This document shows, one piece after another, positions 18,733-27,162 of a DNA stretch of 64,000 nucleotides. Every line of letters starts with the position of its first letter. The stretch's first letter is position 1. Below the pieces are notes generated by a model. It was not told where the DNA came from. It saw only the letters and a program-made list of their open reading frames with translations, and made no database searches. The translations under genes were made by a program, and so were the position numbers. This DNA comes from Deltaproteobacteria bacterium Ga0077550 (lineage in GTDB: Bacteria; Myxococcota_A; Polyangia; Nannocystales; Nannocystaceae), in contig LNFB01000105.1 in assembly GCA_001464385.1 (NCBI GenBank), positions 1 through 64,000 on the forward strand, read 5' to 3'.

Positions 18733-20012
18733 TGACCGCGTGGAGTCGACGGGCCGCGCTTTGCGGCCTCGGGGGCGCGGCGCTGTCGTGCGTCGCGCGA
18801 CGCACGACGAGCGTCCCGCGATCCACGACGTCGACGGTCGGTCCCGCGACGACGGCCGCGGACCTCGACGCCTTCGCCGAGCTGCATGGGTTGTGCGACG
18901 GCGTGATGGCGCCCGACGCCGCCGAGTGGTCCGAGCACCGCGCCGCGGTCCGGGCTCGGCTCGTCGAGCTCGACCTCGCCGCGCTCGTGCTCGAGCCCGG
19001 GGCCAACATGAGCTACGTCGGCGGCCCGGCGTGGGGCCGCTCCGAGCGGCCGTTCCTCCTGGTGCTGCCGCGCGAGGGGCCGCCGGTCGTGGTGTGTCCC
19101 GCGTTCGAGGAACGCACGGTGCTCGAGCGGGTCGCCGATCACGAGCTGCTGCTCTGGCGCGAGCACGAGGATCCCTTCGCGCGCGCGGGGGCGGTGCTCG
19201 CTGGGCTCCACGGCCAGCGCATCGCGGTCGACCCGACGATGCGGCAGTTCGTCGCCGCTGGCCTCGAGCGCGCGTGGCCGACGGCTCGATGGGTCCGAGA
19301 GGACGTCGCGATCGGGCCGTGTCGCGTGATCAAGGGGCCGGCCGAGCTCGCACGCCTGCGGACCGCCAACCTCGCCACGCAGCAGGCGATCGCCGCGGTC
19401 CGCCGCCGCGTCGTCGTCGGCACGCCGCAGGCGCAGATCCAGGCGTGGGTCGAGCAGGCGCTCCGACGGGCGGGTCTCGAGGATCCGTGGGTGCTCGCGC
19501 TGGTCGGGCCCGCCGCGTCGTTCCCCCACGGCACCGCCGAGGCCCGCGACGTGCGAGGCGGCGACGCGGTGCTCATCGACACCGGCGGCTCACTGCACGG
19601 CTACCGCTCCGACATCACGCGGACGTTCGTCGTCGGCGAGCCGAGCGCGGCGCTGCGACGGGCGTGGGACACGGTGGCCGCGGCCCAGCGTGCGGCCCTC
19701 GCCGCGATCCGACCCGGCGTGACCACGGGCGCCGTCGATGCGGCCGCGCGCGCCGTGATGGCCGAGGCAGGCTACGGCGCGGACGACCGCTACTTCACGC
19801 ACCGGCTCGGCCACGGAATCGGGCTCGAGGTCCACGAGCCGCCGTACCTCGCTGGGGGCACGCCGACCGTCCTCGCCCAGGGCATGACGATGTCCGACGA
19901 GCCGGGCATCTACGTCGCCGGTGAGTTCGGCGTGCGGCTCGAGGACATCGTCGTCGTCACGGCCGACGGCGCCGATGTGTTCGGCGAGCTCGGCCCGCCG
20001 CGGCTCGAGTAG
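18732..20012 (+). CDS. M24-family metallopeptidase (Xaa-Pro dipeptidase-like), exported
   Basis: 426 residues. The five metal ligands of the pita-bread fold are all present with family spacing: D283 (LIDTGG), D294 (SDITRTF), H361 (GHGIGLEVHE), E390 (SDEPG) and E404 (RLEDIV). A creatinase-like N-terminal domain covers roughly residues 60-190. The N-terminus has WSRRAAL followed by LSC, which reads like a twin-arginine signal with a lipobox; export of the folded metalloenzyme is plausible but unproven. The likely reaction is cleavage of an N-terminal residue ahead of proline. The ATG overlaps the TM2-SHOCT stop as TGATG; a GTG three bases earlier is possible. Confidence 0.88.
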   Translation: MTAWSRRAALCGLGGAALSCVARRTTSVPRSTTSTVGPATTAADLDAFAELHGLCDGVMAPDAAEWSEHRAAVRARLVELDLAALVLEPGANMSYVGGPAWGRSERPFLLVLPREGPPVVVCPAFEERTVLERVADHELLLWREHEDPFARAGAVLAGLHGQRIAVDPTMRQFVAAGLERAWPTARWVREDVAIGPCRVIKGPAELARLRTANLATQQAIAAVRRRVVVGTPQAQIQAWVEQALRRAGLEDPWVLALVGPAASFPHGTAEARDVRGGDAVLIDTGGSLHGYRSDITRTFVVGEPSAALRRAWDTVAAAQRAALAAIRPGVTTGAVDAAARAVMAEAGYGADDRYFTHRLGHGIGLEVHEPPYLAGGTPTVLAQGMTMSDEPGIYVAGEFGVRLEDIVVVTADGADVFGELGPPRLE

Positions 20013-20021
20013 CGGCGCGGC

Positions 20022-20498
20022 TCAGGCGGTCCCGCGCGCGCCGACGCGCGCGAGCAGGGCCGCGGGCAGGATGCAGTAGGGCGCGTACACCAGCGCGAAG
20101 ATCAGCGTGTCGGTGGGCGGCAGCTCGCCGAGGAACTCGACGGCCACGTGGACCACCATCGAGTACGACATCGTGCACGCGTAGACGATCGCCGGGATCC
20201 TCAGCCGCTCGTCGCCGCGCCACAGCGCGCGCGCGGCCCAGAGGTAGAACGGTCCGAAGGCGAACGCCGAGATGCCCGACATCACCCGGAGGAACAGCGG
20301 GTTCTGGGCGACCAGCGGATCGTAGGAGGTGCCGAACTGCCACAGCATCCGGCCGAACGGATCGGGGCTGTCGGCCGCGACGAGGTCGAGGGCGGCGGCG
20401 CGATCGAAGAGGAAGGACGTCGCCGCGAACGCGACCATGGTCGCGACGAGGAACGCGTCGAACAGCGGGCGGCGGCCGAGGGCGGGGCGGGGTGTCAT
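20022..20498 (-). CDS. EXPERA-domain protein resembling TMEM97 (sigma-2 receptor)
   Basis: 158 residues with four membrane helices. The order of conserved features follows eukaryotic TMEM97/EBP: an acidic residue at the end of helix 1 (D32 in FLFD), a loop aspartate D60 in YDPLVAQNP, RIPAIVYA in helix 3 and VYAPY plus IP in helix 4. D32 and D60 correspond by position to the two aspartates that line the ligand pocket of TMEM97. EXPERA proteins bind or isomerise sterols. The gene starts seven bases after the stop of the LIC_10091-like gene upstream of it, so they are one unit. Whether this protein binds sterols is inference; the family assignment rests on remembered sequence patterns. Confidence 0.7.
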   Translation of the reverse strand: MTPRPALGRRPLFDAFLVATMVAFAATSFLFDRAAALDLVAADSPDPFGRMLWQFGTSYDPLVAQNPLFLRVMSGISAFAFGPFYLWAARALWRGDERLRIPAIVYACTMSYSMVVHVAVEFLGELPPTDTLIFALVYAPYCILPAALLARVGARGTA

Positions 20499-20505
20499 GG
20501 GCTCC

Positions 20506-21690
20506 CTACGGGCGCTGCAGCGCCACCAGCGTCAGGCCTTCGCGGCCGGTGTCCTTGTCGAGCTTGCCGTCGATCTCCGCGTAGCGGAGCATGGGGTTGC
20601 GCGAGCGGTTCTTCTTGTCGGCCAGGCGCGTGCGGAAGTCGTCGAGCGGCTGGACCTGGTAGGCCCACAGATCGGCGTGCACCCACTTCTTGTTGTAGAT
20701 GGTGCGCAGCACGACGCTCGTCTCGGTCGACGGCAGTGCCGACACGCTCTCGACGAACGAGGCGATGTACTTGAAGTACTCCTCGGCGTTGCTCATGTAG
20801 AACGCCTGCACCGTCACGCCGAGGGCCTTGCACACCTCGCCGACGGTCTTCAGGCTGCGGTCGCCGGCGAGGTTGCCCGGCATCATGCGCACGCGGCCGG
20901 TCTGGTACATCGCGCGGACGTGGGCGTAGTTGTCGGGGTCGGACAGCCACGTGGTGGGCTTGCCGTCGCGGTTGCGGGCGATGACGCGCTCGAGGTGGCG
21001 GTACACCGTCTCGCGGGCGGTCGCGAAGCCGCGGAGCAGGCGGCCGCGGGCCTTCTCGTCGAGGGACGCGAAGGCCTCCTCGAGGGTCGCGCGCGTCGTC
21101 GCCTCGTTCTTCTTGTGCCACGCGTCGACCAGGGCGCGCGGGTTGTCGTGGGCGAGCACCAGCACCTGGTACATGCGGTGCAAATCGACGACGCGATAGT
21201 CGATGTCCATCAGGAACGCGAACTCGGCCCGCTGCACCGCCATCATCGTGAAGTTCATGTCCGAGCCGACGCCGACGTAGGCGCCGCCCTTGTTCGCGAT
21301 GAAGTCGAAGTAGAGGTCGTGTCGGGTCTCGTTGCTCTGGACGTAGTGGATCTCGACAGGGATCGGATCGTCGGCGTCGCCGGCGAGGAACGCGGTGCGC
21401 TGCGCGTCGGTCAGCGGCACCAGACCCGCGGGGCCGGACGCCGCGGGGGTGGGATCTGCCGCGGGCGCCGGCGCGTCGGGCTTCGCCGGGATCGGGGCGG
21501 TCGGGTCGGCCGCGGCGACCGGCGGCGACGCGCTCGGGGCCGCCGGTCCCGCCGCTGCGGGGGCGGGCGTGGGCTCGACCGTCGCGGGATCGCGGCAGGC
21601 CACCGCGAGCCCGACCGGGGCGAGCGGGGCCGCGGGGCCGGCGAGGGAGAAGATCGCGAGGGCGGCGTGGCGAACGCGCGAGCGCAGCAT
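20506..21690 (-). CDS. Exported protein, possible LIC_10091 family
   Basis: 394 residues. The signal peptide ends in LAVAC, a lipobox-like site, followed by about 75 residues of Pro/Ala-rich linker. The folded domain starts near residue 105. Its pattern GVGSDMNFTMMAVQRAEFAF, then DYRVVDLHRMYQVL and YMSNAEEYFKYIASF, recalls the LIC_10091 family, whose fold resembles SAM-dependent methyltransferases; I am not certain of this. No activity is known for the family. The ATG at 21690 precedes the signal peptide. It is followed after seven bases by the TMEM97-like gene. Confidence 0.55.
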   Translation of the reverse strand: MLRSRVRHAALAIFSLAGPAAPLAPVGLAVACRDPATVEPTPAPAAAGPAAPSASPPVAAADPTAPIPAKPDAPAPAADPTPAASGPAGLVPLTDAQRTAFLAGDADDPIPVEIHYVQSNETRHDLYFDFIANKGGAYVGVGSDMNFTMMAVQRAEFAFLMDIDYRVVDLHRMYQVLVLAHDNPRALVDAWHKKNEATTRATLEEAFASLDEKARGRLLRGFATARETVYRHLERVIARNRDGKPTTWLSDPDNYAHVRAMYQTGRVRMMPGNLAGDRSLKTVGEVCKALGVTVQAFYMSNAEEYFKYIASFVESVSALPSTETSVVLRTIYNKKWVHADLWAYQVQPLDDFRTRLADKKNRSRNPMLRYAEIDGKLDKDTGREGLTLVALQRP

Positions 21691-21943
21691 GGGTGCCCGA
21701 CTTATGCCACGGCGACGCCGCTGGCCGAGCAATTGCCGCGTCGCGGCCACGCGCCCCGGGGGGCTTGCGCTCCGGAGCACGTCAAACCACACTGACGCCC
21801 GCCCAACCTCCATGCGCTTGCCGCGCAATACGCGTGCCGAACGGTCTCCGTCCGGCCCACGTCGGGGAGCCGGCCCTGGTCCTGCGAGCCTCGCAGCGGC
21901 TGGGCAACGGCAGTTGGGTGTCGACAAACCCTGAGGAGGGGCG

Positions 21944-22705
21944 ATGACCGAAACGGACAGCGCAGCGCGGCCCGTGACGATCCGGGCCGAGAAGATCTCG
22001 AAATCCTATGGCGACTTCGCGGCATTGACCGACGTGTCGTTCCAGGTTCGCAAGGGCACGGTGGCGGCCTTCCTCGGCGTGAACGGGGCGGGCAAGTCGA
22101 CGACGATGCGGATCCTCACCGGCTACCTCGCCCCGACCGTGGGTCGTGTCGAGGTGCTCGGCCTCGATCCCACCGATCACGTCGCGCGCATCGAGCTCGC
22201 CCGCAAGCTCGGCTACCTGCCCGAGAGCGGCCCCTTGTACCGCGACATGACGCCGGCGGAGTCGCTGCAGTTCTTCGTCGATCTGCGCCGCCTCGACGAC
22301 GCGGCCAAGCGCATCGATCGCGTGGTCGAGCGCTGTGCGATCGGCTCGGTGCTGCACAAGCCCATCCACAAGCTGTCGAAGGGCTACCGCCAGCGCGTCG
22401 GCATGGCCCAGGCGCTGCTGCACGACCCCGAGGTGCTCATCCTCGACGAGCCGACCTCGGGTCTCGACCCGCTGCAGATCCGCGACGTGCGAGCGCTGAT
22501 CCGCGAGCTCGGCAAGGACAAGACGATCCTGCTGTCGACCCACATCCTGCAGGAGGTCGACGCGGTCGCGGACACGGTGGTGATGGTCCACGACGGTCGC
22601 ATCGTGTTCACGGGCACCAAGGACGAGCTCGCCGGATCCCGCGGGATCGAGGCGCGCTTCTACGAGCTCACCGGCACCAAGGGCGCCGCGAAGGAGGTGG
22701 CGTGA
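21944..22705 (+). CDS. ABC transporter ATP-binding protein, GldA type
   Basis: 253 residues. Walker A GVNGAGKST, the signature LSKGYRQRV, Walker B VLILDEPTS and the H-loop STH are all intact, and the segment GYLPESGPLY is typical of the GldA/CcmA-like branch. A textbook ribosome site GGAGG stands seven bases before the ATG. With the next three genes it forms a coupled operon of ATPase, permease, GldG-like and DUF4340 protein. In Bacteroidetes GldA, GldF and GldG support gliding; in myxobacteria homologous cassettes exist but their cargo is uncertain. It hydrolyses ATP at the inner face of the membrane. Confidence 0.92.
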   Translation: MTETDSAARPVTIRAEKISKSYGDFAALTDVSFQVRKGTVAAFLGVNGAGKSTTMRILTGYLAPTVGRVEVLGLDPTDHVARIELARKLGYLPESGPLYRDMTPAESLQFFVDLRRLDDAAKRIDRVVERCAIGSVLHKPIHKLSKGYRQRVGMAQALLHDPEVLILDEPTSGLDPLQIRDVRALIRELGKDKTILLSTHILQEVDAVADTVVMVHDGRIVFTGTKDELAGSRGIEARFYELTGTKGAAKEVA

Positions 22706-23598
22706 TGTTCGGGATCGACTTCAACGTGGTCTCGGCGATCGTCCGCAAGGACCTCCGCCAGTACCTCGGCAACCCCACGGGCTACGTGTTCCTCACGCTG
22801 TTCATCGCGACCACGGCGGCCGCGGCGTTCATGCAGGAGGGGTTCTTCGCCCGCAACCTCGCGGACCTCGCCGAGCTGAACAAGCTCATGCCCGCGATCC
22901 TCATGTTCTTCGTGCCCGCGGTGACGATGGGCGCGTGGGCCGACGAGCGTCGCGGCGGCACCGACGAGATCCTCCTGACGTCGCCCGTGCGCGACGGCGA
23001 GGTGGTGCTCGGTAAGTACCTCGGCGTGCTCGGCATGTTCACCGTGTCGCTGGGCTTCTCGGTCGCGCACGTGGCCGTGCTCGCGTACCTCGGTGACCCC
23101 GACCCGGGCCTGATGGTCTCGACGTACCTCGGCTACTGGATGATGGGCGCGCTGTTCTGCGCGGTCGGTCTCGTGGCGTCGATGTTCACCACCAACGCGA
23201 CGGTGGCGTTCATCCTCGGCGCGCTCGGCTGCGCAGGCCTCGTGTTCGCCGGCAGCGAGCCGTGGGCGGCCGGCATGCTCGGCACCGCGATCCTCGGCCT
23301 GCTGTTCGCGCTCGGCTGGTTCGTGGTCCGCAGCGGCGACATCGCTGGGGCGGCCTTCGCCGGCGGCCTCGGTGCCGTGGTCGGGCTCGCGTTCTGGCTC
23401 CCGTCGCTGCTCCCGTGGCTGCACGAGGAGGGCGGCGACAACCGCTTCGTCGACGCGTTCGAGTCGCTCGCCGTCGACGCCCACTTCGCCAGCTTCGGCG
23501 AGGGCATCGTCCGGCTCGGCGACGTCATCTACTTCGCCGGCGGCGCATCCGTGCTGCTGTATCTCTGCGCGTTCCTGCTCGGAAGGAGGCACTGGTAG
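22705..23598 (+). CDS. ABC transporter permease, GldF type
   Basis: 297 residues with six predicted membrane helices and the opening IVRKDLRQYLGNPTGYVFL, which is characteristic of GldF/NosY-like ABC-2 permeases. The segment ADERRGGTDEILLTSPV in the first cytoplasmic loop is the coupling motif of this group. AAGGAGGTGG just upstream is a strong ribosome site inside the end of the ATPase gene; the ATG shares one base with the ATPase stop (TGATG). It forms the membrane channel with the GldA-like ATPase. Confidence 0.9.
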   Translation: MFGIDFNVVSAIVRKDLRQYLGNPTGYVFLTLFIATTAAAAFMQEGFFARNLADLAELNKLMPAILMFFVPAVTMGAWADERRGGTDEILLTSPVRDGEVVLGKYLGVLGMFTVSLGFSVAHVAVLAYLGDPDPGLMVSTYLGYWMMGALFCAVGLVASMFTTNATVAFILGALGCAGLVFAGSEPWAAGMLGTAILGLLFALGWFVVRSGDIAGAAFAGGLGAVVGLAFWLPSLLPWLHEEGGDNRFVDAFESLAVDAHFASFGEGIVRLGDVIYFAGGASVLLYLCAFLLGRRHW

Positions 23599-23600
23599 TC

Positions 23601-25613
23601 ATGGCGCTCCATGTCCGTCATCACCGCCTGATTCGTTTCTGCGCCCTGGCCGTCACCGTCGGCGCCCTGGGCTACGCGGCGACGCGCGCCCGGTCGCGCG
23701 CCGACATCACGTCCGAGGGCCTGTCCAAGCTGACGCCTGCGACCGAAGACCTCATCCGCAGCATCGCGGTCGAGCGCCCGGTGGTCGTGCACGCGTTCGT
23801 GTCGCGCGAGGTCCCGCGCGAGTACGTCGAGATCCGCCTGCGATTGCTGAACCTGCTGCGTGAGATGGAAGCGCAGGGCGGCCAGGGCCTCACCGTGCGC
23901 ATCATCGAGCCCGAGCTCCACTCGCCCGAGGCCGAGGAGGCCATGGAGAAGTGGAACATCATGCCCCGGCCCCTGGTCGACCGCGAGGGCGGCCGGCTCG
24001 AGGAGCTGGAGACGTTCATGGGCCTGGCCTTCGTGTCGGGCCCACGCGAGGAGATCATCGGCTTCCTCGATCGCGGCCTGTCGGTCGAGTACGAGATCGC
24101 CCGGGCGCTGCGCGTCGTCACGCAGGACAAGAAGAAGGTCGTCGGCATCTGGCGCACGGATGCGACGATCATGGGCAACTTCGATCTGCAGAGTAAGAGC
24201 CAGCAGCCGGCGTGGCGCATCGTCGAGGAGCTGCGCAAGCAGTACGAGGTCCGCTCGCTCAACCCCAAGCAGCCGGTCCCCGAGGACGTCGACGTGCTGT
24301 TCGTGCCGCAGCTGCCGAGCTGCGCCCAGGACGAACTCGACAACGTCCGCGCCTACGTCGAGGCCGGACGCCCCGCGCTGCTCACCGTCGATCCGTTCCC
24401 GCTGTTCGACATCCGCACGTCGCCGAAGGAAGAGAAGCTCCCGCCGCCCGGCCAGCAGAACAACATGTTCGGCGGCGGCGGTGGTCCCCCGGCCGAGCCC
24501 AAGGGCGACTACGCCGGCTTCCTGCGCGACATCGGCGTCGACTGGGAGGACGAGAAGATCCTCTCGGACTCCTACAACCCGCACCCGACGCTCGAGCAGG
24601 TGCCCAAGCAGATCGTGTTCGTCGGCCCCCGGCAGGACGGCAGCAACAGCTTCGTCGGCAAGGATCCCTCGGTCGACGGCCTCACCGAGATCGTGCTGAT
24701 GTTCGGCGGCGAGCTGAAGCCCGCGGCCGGCTGGCAGGACAAGTTCACGCCGCTGCTCGAGACCGGCCCGACCACCGGCTGGGCCCTGTTCGAGGCGATG
24801 GTGCAGCGGCACCCGCTGTTCGGCATCCAGGGGCCGATGCCGCCGCGCCCGGGCAAGCTCGAGGACGGCCGGCTCACGGTCGTGCCGCCCGACGGCAAGC
24901 CCAAGGTGATGGCCGCGCGGATCAAGGGCGGTGCCGACGGCGAGAAGAAGGACCGCAACGTCGTGGTCATCGCCGACCTCGATCTGTTCGGGAACAACTT
25001 CTACGCGATGCACGAGCGCGGCGGTGACGTCGACGCCGACGGCCTCGACGACGTGCGCTTCGACAACGTCACGTTCCTGCTGAACGTGGTCGACGGGCTC
25101 ATCGGCGACGACCGCTTCGTCGAGCTGCGCAAGCGCAAGGCCAAGTACCGCCGGCTCGCCACGGTCGACGACCTCAAGAAGGAAGAGCGTGCCGCCCGCG
25201 AGGCCCAGACCGAGGAGGCCAACAAGTCCGCGGAGGCCGAGCTCGAGGAGGCGAAGAAGTCGCTCGAGGCGGCGGTCGACGCGATCGAGCAGCGCAGCGA
25301 TCTCGACGAGACCACCAAGCAGATCATGCTGAAGAGCGCCGAGCAGGCCGAGAACCGGCGGCTGCAGGCGCGCACCGAGTCGATCGAGCGCGAGAAGGCC
25401 AAGGCCGTCGGCAAGGTCGAGACCCGCTATCAACGGCAGTCGCGCGAGATCGAGGACCGCATCCGCATCGCGTCGGTGCTGCTGCCGCCGGTGCCGGCGC
25501 TGCTGCTCGGTGGCTTCATCTACCTGCGCAAGCGCAGGCGCGAGCACGACGCGATCCCGACGACCCGGCGCAAGGGCGCCGCGGGCAAGGGCAAGGAAGG
25601 AGAGGGCGCATGA
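23601..25613 (+). CDS. GldG-like ABC auxiliary protein with coiled-coil insert
   Basis: 670 residues. An N-terminal membrane helix (about residues 9-26) is followed by the large extracytoplasmic domain of the GldG/ABC_transp_aux family (DITSEGLSKLTPATEDLI near the beginning is the family hallmark), a Lys/Glu/Ala-rich coiled coil from about residue 520 to 620, and a C-terminal membrane helix (IASVLLPPVPALLLGGFIYL) with a basic tail. A Gly/Pro insert near residue 290 (NNMFGGGGGPP) is unusual. The ATG lies two bases after the permease stop; GGAGG before it serves as ribosome site. Its ATGA overlap couples it to the DUF4340 gene. It likely presents or receives substrate for the transporter. Confidence 0.85.
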   Translation: MALHVRHHRLIRFCALAVTVGALGYAATRARSRADITSEGLSKLTPATEDLIRSIAVERPVVVHAFVSREVPREYVEIRLRLLNLLREMEAQGGQGLTVRIIEPELHSPEAEEAMEKWNIMPRPLVDREGGRLEELETFMGLAFVSGPREEIIGFLDRGLSVEYEIARALRVVTQDKKKVVGIWRTDATIMGNFDLQSKSQQPAWRIVEELRKQYEVRSLNPKQPVPEDVDVLFVPQLPSCAQDELDNVRAYVEAGRPALLTVDPFPLFDIRTSPKEEKLPPPGQQNNMFGGGGGPPAEPKGDYAGFLRDIGVDWEDEKILSDSYNPHPTLEQVPKQIVFVGPRQDGSNSFVGKDPSVDGLTEIVLMFGGELKPAAGWQDKFTPLLETGPTTGWALFEAMVQRHPLFGIQGPMPPRPGKLEDGRLTVVPPDGKPKVMAARIKGGADGEKKDRNVVVIADLDLFGNNFYAMHERGGDVDADGLDDVRFDNVTFLLNVVDGLIGDDRFVELRKRKAKYRRLATVDDLKKEERAAREAQTEEANKSAEAELEEAKKSLEAAVDAIEQRSDLDETTKQIMLKSAEQAENRRLQARTESIEREKAKAVGKVETRYQRQSREIEDRIRIASVLLPPVPALLLGGFIYLRKRRREHDAIPTTRRKGAAGKGKEGEGA

Positions 25614-27049
25614 ATCGCACAACCGTCATCATGGTCGCGCTGGCGCTCGGTTCGGTCGGCCTGGCGTGGAACATGCGGCCGCGGGATGTGGCCGCCGCCA
25701 GCTTCGAGGACACGGGCACACCGCTCTTCCCGGGCTTCACCGACCCGACCCTCGCGACCGCCCTCGAGGTGGTGAGCTGGGACGACAAGGCCGCCAAGGT
25801 CCTGCGGTTCGCCGTGGAGCAGAAGTCGGGTCGCTGGGTCATCCCCAGCCACAACGACTACCCGGCCGACGGCACCGAGCGCATGGGCAAGGCCGCGGCG
25901 TCGTTCATCGACGTCAACAAGGACCTCTACTACGGCGACAACGCGGCCGAGCACGGCCAGTACGGCGTGCTCGACCCCGAGTCGGCCGACGGCAAGGGCG
26001 ACGAGAAGGGCAAGCACATCACCATCAAGGACGCCTCGGGCGCGACGTTGGTGGCCATCATCGTGGGCAAGGAGATCCCCGAGAAGCAGGGCTTCTTCTA
26101 CGTGCGCTCGCCCGAGGAGAAGCGGGTCTACGGCGCGCGCCTCGAACTCGACATCTCGACCAACTTCACCGACTGGATCGAGAAGGACCTGCTCAAGGTC
26201 AAGCGCGACGAGATCATCACGATGCTCTACGACCCGTACACGGTCGACGAGCAGCAGGGCAAGGTCACCGGCAGCTCGCCGGTGCGCGCGAACCTGACGT
26301 CGGTCGACGGCAAGGACGAGTGGGTCGCGGAGCCGGGCGTCGAGGCCCCCGACGGCAAGATCGTCGACAGCGCCAAGGTCCGGCAGATGATCACCGCGAT
26401 CTCGAGCATCAAGATCGTCGGCGTGCGTCCGCGGCCCAAGCCGCTCACGCTGCAGGCGCTGCAGTCCAAGGGCTTCTTCGTCACGCCCGACGGCGCGCGG
26501 CTGTTCGGCAACGAGGGCGAGGCGCGGGTCGTCACGAAGGACGGCATCGTGTTCAGCCTCTACTTCGGCGAGATCACCTACGAGTCGGGCCTGGCCCTGA
26601 CCGCGGGCGCCGACGACGAGGCACCCGACGAGCCGACGACGCCCGAGCTCGACGGCGAGAAGGACGAGAAGGCCGCCAATCGCTACATGTTCGTCGAGGT
26701 CGCCTACGACCCGTCGATGGACAAGGGCGAGGAGGCGCCGGTCGAGGAGCCCGAGGACGGCAAGCCGGCGAAGCCCAGCGTGCGCGGGCAGGATCGGGCG
26801 AAGCAGCTGCAGGCCCGCTTCGGCGAGTGGTTCTATGTCATCTCGGACATGAGCTACAAGCAGATCCACAAGGACCGCAGCGAGCTCTTCAAGGGCGCCC
26901 CGGCCCCCAAGGAGTCGCCTGCGGCCCCGCCCGGCGGCACCACGCCGGCCCCCGGTGGCGCGGCGAAGGACAAGCCGGCGCCGGAGAAGGACAAGCCGGC
27001 GCCGAAGGCCCCGGCGAAGCCCGAGCCTCCGGCACCGCCCTCGCCGTGA
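25610..27049 (+). CDS. DUF4340 domain protein of the Gld-like operon
   Basis: 479 residues. One N-terminal membrane helix (residues 5-20) anchors a periplasmic domain with repeated strands (KSGRWVIPSHNDYPADGTER, then RMYGVL-like and VYGARLELDIS segments) characteristic of DUF4340, a family that regularly follows GldG-like genes. The C-terminal 60 residues are Pro/Lys/Ala repeats (KDKPAPEKDKPAP). The start overlaps the GldG-like stop (ATGA). Function unknown; genetic coupling makes it a fourth subunit of the transporter. Confidence 0.82.
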   Translation: MNRTTVIMVALALGSVGLAWNMRPRDVAAASFEDTGTPLFPGFTDPTLATALEVVSWDDKAAKVLRFAVEQKSGRWVIPSHNDYPADGTERMGKAAASFIDVNKDLYYGDNAAEHGQYGVLDPESADGKGDEKGKHITIKDASGATLVAIIVGKEIPEKQGFFYVRSPEEKRVYGARLELDISTNFTDWIEKDLLKVKRDEIITMLYDPYTVDEQQGKVTGSSPVRANLTSVDGKDEWVAEPGVEAPDGKIVDSAKVRQMITAISSIKIVGVRPRPKPLTLQALQSKGFFVTPDGARLFGNEGEARVVTKDGIVFSLYFGEITYESGLALTAGADDEAPDEPTTPELDGEKDEKAANRYMFVEVAYDPSMDKGEEAPVEEPEDGKPAKPSVRGQDRAKQLQARFGEWFYVISDMSYKQIHKDRSELFKGAPAPKESPAAPPGGTTPAPGGAAKDKPAPEKDKPAPKAPAKPEPPAPPSP

Positions 27050-27122
27050 GCCGAGCGCAGGCGCTGCGTGATCGGGCGGCGTGCCGAGGGCCCGCCGTCC
27101 GGTCCGCGCGCCGAGGGGGCGG

Positions 27123-27151
27123 TTGCGGGGATTCTCGCGCGGGTGCATAAC
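27123..27151 (+). promoter_or_regulatory. Candidate sigma-70 promoter of the APC transporter gene
   Basis: TTGCGG (27123-27128) and CATAAC (27146-27151) are separated by exactly 17 bases in the 113-base gap after the ABC operon, and the -10 lies 11 bases before the ATG. Confidence 0.6.
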
Positions 27152-27162
27152 CCGGCGCCGCG

